Shown in pieces: positions 59,131-64,000 of a DNA stretch of 64,000 nucleotides. Each line of letters begins with the position of its first letter. The stretch's first letter is position 1. A model generated the notes under the pieces. That model was not told the origin of the DNA. It did not search any database and worked only from the letters and a program-made list of their open reading frames with translations. The stretch is from Cunninghamia lanceolata (Eukaryota; Streptophyta; Pinopsida; Cupressales; Cupressaceae). The position numbers were made by a program, and so were the translations under genes. The stretch is taken from assembly GCA_027924645.1 (NCBI GenBank), contig BSBN01001017.1:5978501-6042500 (forward strand). The letters run 5' to 3'.

Positions 59131-59860
59131 GGTATTTCTATCATAACTTTCACATACGGTGGCCAAATCACACAAACAAGGACTCGTTGGAAAGATGGGA
59201 GGATGAACTACATAGTAGAGCAAGTTTTATTAGGTGACTGTACCATTTTTTAGGCTTTTTTTTAGTCAAAGTTCTGGTTCATTGCAAACTTCATTTGAGC
59301 ATAACTTGAGCAATTTTGATTGTTTTTCAGCAAAACTTTTTTTCAAATTGCTTAGAATCTCCTGAACTTTCTGTTTATGCAATCTATTCTCTTGTATCAG
59401 ATCATTTTAATCAAAATTTTCAGATTTCATCTTTTTCATGTAATCATCTTCTTTGCAAGGTTACTTGTTTCCTTTTGGAATTGGTGACTTGTAAGGGCAT
59501 CTAAGGAGTTGAAGCAGCATTGGCATTAACATCTATAGCAAATTGGAAAGTGATTGTATCAGGTGCACTCATTCTAATCTTTCATCTCTTAATCTTGTTT
59601 GATCACATATTTGGAATTTGGACATAAAACGAACAATTGTTTGCAAAATCACATCAAAAATTGGGCTAAAACGAATCATTGTCTTCCATCACATTTGGAT
59701 TTGGGCTTTAAAACAAACAAGTGCTTGCATTGTCTTCCACACATTAAATTTCTAAGGTTAATGAACCCCATGCGAGTGTAACCAAGTAAATGTGTATGCT
59801 CTCTCCTCGCGTCCCAACATGAACTTGGAGATCAAAAACATTACTTGTGTTGCTTTTGTT
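59131..59860 (+). other. Leader, no distinct feature
   Basis: Untranslated leader between array and conserved block. TTTGGGCTTTAAAAC-like phrases repeat near 59,630-59,720. Confidence 0.4.
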
Positions 59861-59861
59861 T

Positions 59862-59915
59862 AGCCTTAGAGAGGCCTGCCTTGGTATCCACCCCAAGGGA
59901 ACGACCTCAAGTGGT
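59862..59915 (+). ncRNA. Conserved leader block with hairpin (second copy)
   Basis: CCTTAGAGAGGCCTGCC, then CCTTGG-TATCCACC-CCAAGG (59,879-59,898) and GGAACGACCTCAAGTGG. It matches 25,800-25,862 in order. Stem pairing is kept with different bases, while the CCACC loop part and GGGAACGACC are constant. The leader then runs to 60,469 without other features. Confidence 0.5.
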
Positions 59916-60469
59916 ACTTTCATCTGGTCTGCTATAAAAATTAGAGGATAAGGTGAAAGCCAAGTCTAACCGGTATTAGCGCTCACCATACAGTGCTAAC
60001 TCGAAAGGAGGTGTACCTTTGTGTATATTAAAACTCCTAGTAGGGTTAGTTAAAGTCTTAAGTGGCTTGCTGGATGCTCGTGGGGTGCCGGTCCCGTGGA
60101 TTTTCACTAGAACCTCCTTGTGATAGTGGCCTTGCCTTGACTAGGACTTGTTGAAGTGTCTTCACTTGCTTGCTTAACCATCATCACATTATTCCAAACT
60201 AACAACTTGCTTATGTGTCTTGCGTGAGTGATTCATGTGTGTATATGCATAATCATTTGTTTGAATATTGCCACATCAAGCTATAAACCCCCAAACACAT
60301 AAAGACAAGTCATCCTACACATTCTTCCAATAACATTCAAACCCAATCACTTTCATCCCAAACATAGCCTAGTCATCATCCAACCCTTCATAGCCAAGTC
60401 ATCCAAACAATCCACATCATCATCTAAATCCCTAAACAACAACTTGCTAAAAGGACTTAAAACAAACAC

Positions 60470-63400
60470 TTGGGTGACAACATGTCTACACTAGAGGACC
60501 TAGAAATCAAATTCCAAAGATTCCTCCAAAATCTTTATCAAGGATCACAACCCCTAAACCAAGATGCCATTGAAATATTACAATTCTTCATCCAAAGAGC
60601 TCAACCCCACGCAAGCCAATCACCACAACTGCAATACTTCATAACCCAAGTCCAACACCTTTTAGCCACTAGTCAAGCTCGACAAGTACATCAATCCTTA
60701 GCCAATCCATACCAACCTAATCCACCTCATAGCCACATGTCATATCCATCCACTTCCTATCAACTTAATCCACCTATCCACCAAGTCAATGCCACATCAA
60801 CCTATGAACATCCACCTCAAGCTTATCCAATCCCTCATGCCACTATTCCAATGCACTATCAAGCCCATCCACAAGGCAACCAAGTGTCCTCACAAGAACA
60901 ACATGCAAGTCCAAATAGCCCTTTGTACATAAATCAAGCAAGTCCAAGTACACATTTTCAACAAGACCACCAAGCACCATTGATAGACCTAAGTCCACCT
61001 TTCCAACAAGAATCATATCCAAATCCAAGTGGCCCCTTGTACATAAGTCAAATGAGTCCAAGTTATTCTATGCAAGACTTAATTACCTTTGACAAGGGAG
61101 ATACCAATCTAGAGTGGCCACCACCATCCAATCACATGCCAACGCATGAGCCAACTAGTTCTATCCCAACACCACCATGTGATCCCATTCCTAGTCCATT
61201 AATCCCTCTACCTTCCAAACCACCAAGCCCTCCATTACCTTCATCACCATGTCATTCTAATCCTTCACCAAAGGATATGGCTGAGAGAGTTTTACAAAGG
61301 ATGCTTGAAGCAAAACTCATTGAACTTCCCGAAGTCAAACCATGTGAAGAAAGTCCATATGATGAATATGATTATTGTGCATACCATAGGACCAAAGGCC
61401 ATGATACAAATACATGCCCCATGTTTTTCCCAATTGTTTACAAGGTGTATCAACATACAATAAGAAATCATGCCACATCATCCCAATCCCATGTGTCACA
61501 CCCATCTAGTCCACATCCTAATCCATCAAACTCCATTATCCTTCCATCCAATCAAAATCCTAGTCTTATGCTTACAACATCATCCTCTATTATTGCTCAT
61601 CCATTATACTTCCCATCCACTCATACCCTTGCGAAGGATGTGATCTATTGGCTACTAGCTAGGAATAAACTATCTCCATGTCAAACACCCATTCATGAGC
61701 CTACCAAAGAACTTCCAAAGGTCATGTCTAATCCTATAATTCCATCATGTGGTCCACCTATCCTTGAGCCTATCCAAGAGCCCTCAATTAACATTCTTAG
61801 CTCTTCAAGCCCATCATGTGACCTACAAGCCAACAAATCTATTCAAGAGTCTCCAACCACAAGCCTAAGTCATGAGCCATCATTCCCTCATGTTGATAAC
61901 TATCAAGAGCCTATCAAGTTCACTCAAGAACCTTCCACTTTCATCCAAAGTCATGAGGTATGTCAAGAGCATAATCTTAAGCATGTGGAAACATTAAGCC
62001 CTAGTCCAACTCAAGATCAATACACTTTCATGCAACCCATCCCTAACATTTACCTTCTTTATGATCAAGATGATACCTATGAAGAAGCTATCCATGAGCA
62101 CCTTGATCCTATCCATAATCCCATAACCATCCATGAGCAAGATATCCAAATTGCTCTTAATCATCCACCATCTAGCCCTATCCATAATGAGCAAACATCC
62201 ACTTGTCATGATGAGACACTTGTCCCCCATGTAAGCATAAAAGATCAAACAAATAACTTGGATCTTAGTGAACACAATGCTAATCAAGATCCTAATGATT
62301 CTTCTCCTTCACACACCATCAATCCATCTTATACTACCCAAGGATTCCCTATTATCACCCAACACATGACACATACCAATCCTCATGTTGTCCACAATAC
62401 AAATCCAAATGTTTATCCTTCTGTCATATCTACCAATCCCTCTGTCACTTACCATGTCATGAATTCAATCCCAACTTCCCAACCATTTGCTACTATCAAT
62501 CCGCTATCCACTTCCCATGTGATGCACACCCAATTGCCGCTTGTGTCTCAAGGACAGCAATCCTCCAACACATACATGTCACATACCAATCCTTCGACAT
62601 ACATTGTGGGTACACAACCGCAACAAACAGTCACAACTCCATATATCCCACAACCGCAACCACAATATATCTCATACCATACTCCACCCCCTTCGCAACA
62701 ACAACAATTATCTTCCGTAGATGTTCAACAGATGATCGATGAAAGGGTAGGACAAGGCAAGAAACCTTTCTCTCTTGAAAACATATGCGCTGGTCCATTT
62801 GACAAGTCTCTTAATATGATACCTTTTCCGCCACATTTTGAAATCCCACAATTTGATAAGTACAAAGGGAAAGGAAATCTGGAAGACCATCTTCGAGCCT
62901 TTTTTGTGGCATGTCTTGATGTCTCTTATGACGATACGTATCTTTTGAGACTATTTCCTCGAACCCTAGCAGGACAAGCTCTTGAATGGTTTTCTCATTT
63001 ACCCTCGAGCATTAAATCTTTTGCAGAATTGGCAAATAAATTTTGATCACATTTTGCCTTCAACATTGAACATGAGGTAAACATGAATGACCTTGTCAAC
63101 AACAAACAACGCCATGGCAAACCCTTTTCTTCCTTTACCCAACGATGGTGTAATATGGCTAGCAAATTATCATGGGAAATACCTGAGAAACAACAGCTTG
63201 ACATCTTTGTTCAAAATCTTCATCCTGAGTTGTCATTCCAATTACAATTGTAAAGTGCTAGCACCTTTGACGAACTAGTTTCCAAAGGAGTTATTATTGA
63301 ACGAGCTCTCATTGCTAAGGGAACTATCAAGATCTTTCGTGACAACAAAGATTCTCCTCAAAATTCCACCGATAAGTCTCACTTTTGGAACAAGAACAAG

Positions 63401-64000
63401 AATGTTGTAAATGATGGTATTGTAGACGCAAAGAATATTCAAACTATGAGAGCCCCCATCAACATTCAAGCAGCCTCTACACCAACACAACCTTTTCCAC
63501 AACGAAGAAACCAACGCCGAACTTCCAGTCCACGCTGATAATTTACACCATTAGTGGAACCCATGGAAGTTGTTTTTTGAAAGCTACTTCAAGTAGGAGA
63601 TATTACTCTACCTGATGCACCACCAAATGGCAAACCACTCTTTTGAGCTCCTTGGTACAAAGAAAATGAGTATTGTGATTACCATCGAGTTAAAGGACAC
63701 AAAACAAATGGTTGTATGCACTTAAAACATGTTATCCAAGACTGCATTGATCAAGGTTTAATCAACGTCACACCTTCAACGGCACAACCTGTCCAACAAT
63801 CAACATCAAACTATGATCTAGAGACTTTCAAGAATCCACTTCCATCTCATGATCAGACAAATAACCTTCATGTTGGAAATGCTATTCAGTATAACTATGA
63901 ATCGTCTACCATTGGCCGCATTGACCATGCTCACATTTCTACCATCACCGTCCAAGGGAGAGCACCTGATTGTGCCGTAACCACGCAAAGAGGTCGAGTT
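60470..64000 (+). pseudogene. Tat-like gag with a 760-residue N-terminal extension
   Basis: The first 858 codons (60,470-63,046) are open. Residues 1-760 are rich in Pro, Ser, His, Gln and Asn. Within them, residues 283-316 hold LEAKLIELPEVKP and a Cys-His module C303-x2-H306-x4-H311-x4-C316. The capsid starts at about residue 764 (FSLENICAGPFDK, FEIPQFDKYKGKGNLEDHLR, LFPRTLAGQALEWFSHLPSS). A TGA at 63,044 stops the frame in the capsid. The same frame goes on with more stops to a second module YCDYHRVKGHKTNGC (about 63,673-63,717) and leaves the window before the protease. Tat gags usually lack so long an extension. Confidence 0.8.

Larger units (their letters stand above)
57049..64000 (+). 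mobile_element. Tat-like Ty3/Gypsy element, 5' part
   Basis: 5' LTR, primer site, 2.4 kb leader and gag; the rest lies beyond the window. Its gag shares KNKN-VNDG-VDAKN and the Cys-His module with the element at 23,864, but LTR and leader motifs differ, so it is another family of the same group. It cuts copy B. The left TSD would be AGACC (57,044-57,048); the partner is not visible. Confidence 0.85.

Noticed and set aside
60843..61061. Minus-strand ORF of 72 codons
   Set aside because: Shadow of the long gag frame.

Overview
The window looks like intergenic DNA of a large-genome seed plant, most likely a gymnosperm. This is inferred from AT-rich sequence built almost entirely of nested, decayed LTR retrotransposons, plant-type Copia and Tat-lineage Ty3/Gypsy domains, initiator-tRNA-Met type primer sites and plant mobile domain (PMD) proteins. 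I see no intact host gene, rRNA, tRNA or CRISPR array. Almost every coding region carries stop codons or frameshifts.

Layout. 1-3.1 kb: a decayed acidic/coiled-coil ORF (copy A). 3.9-7.4 kb: a minus-strand gag remnant with a short-motif array upstream of it. 7.4-14.4 kb: mostly unrecognised sequence with (AT)n tracts, a telo-box cluster, two small tandem duplications and an array of GGGTCACC-type motifs. 14,425-21,686: a Copia element, minus strand, with 1.4 kb LTRs and TSD TAGTC. 21,971-41,886: a small minus-strand LTR element (504/495 bp LTRs, tRNA-Met primer site) split by a 16.15 kb Tat-lineage element (23,864-40,017, plus strand, TSD CAAAG). The Tat element has gag, protease, a G-patch-like domain, RT, two RNase H domains and integrase. 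Its 3' part holds an antisense PMD gene with its own TATA box and leader. 42.7-49.9 kb: a second PMD gene (plus strand), split by a gag-only LTR element (43,803-49,203, TSD ATTCT). 51.4-52.4 kb: a possible antisense coiled-coil remnant. 52.7-53.5 kb: a roughly 120 bp tandem array. 54.2-57.0 kb: copy B of the ORF seen at 1-3 kb. 57,049-64,000: the 5' part of another Tat-like element (LTR, primer site, leader, long gag), running off the window.

How the parts relate. Mentally removing the insertions joins 14,424 to 21,692-21,970 and then to 41,887. The GGGTCACC array then lies just upstream of the plus-strand PMD gene, and that gene's frame runs across the gag-only element's target site. Leaders in front of gag or PMD ORFs repeatedly carry arrays of short degenerate motifs, with a different core in each family. 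The two Tat-like leaders also share a conserved hairpin-forming block. These leader features, the antisense PMD unit and conserved SUMO-interacting-like motifs in copies A and B are the main candidates for something undescribed. All comparisons were made by eye.
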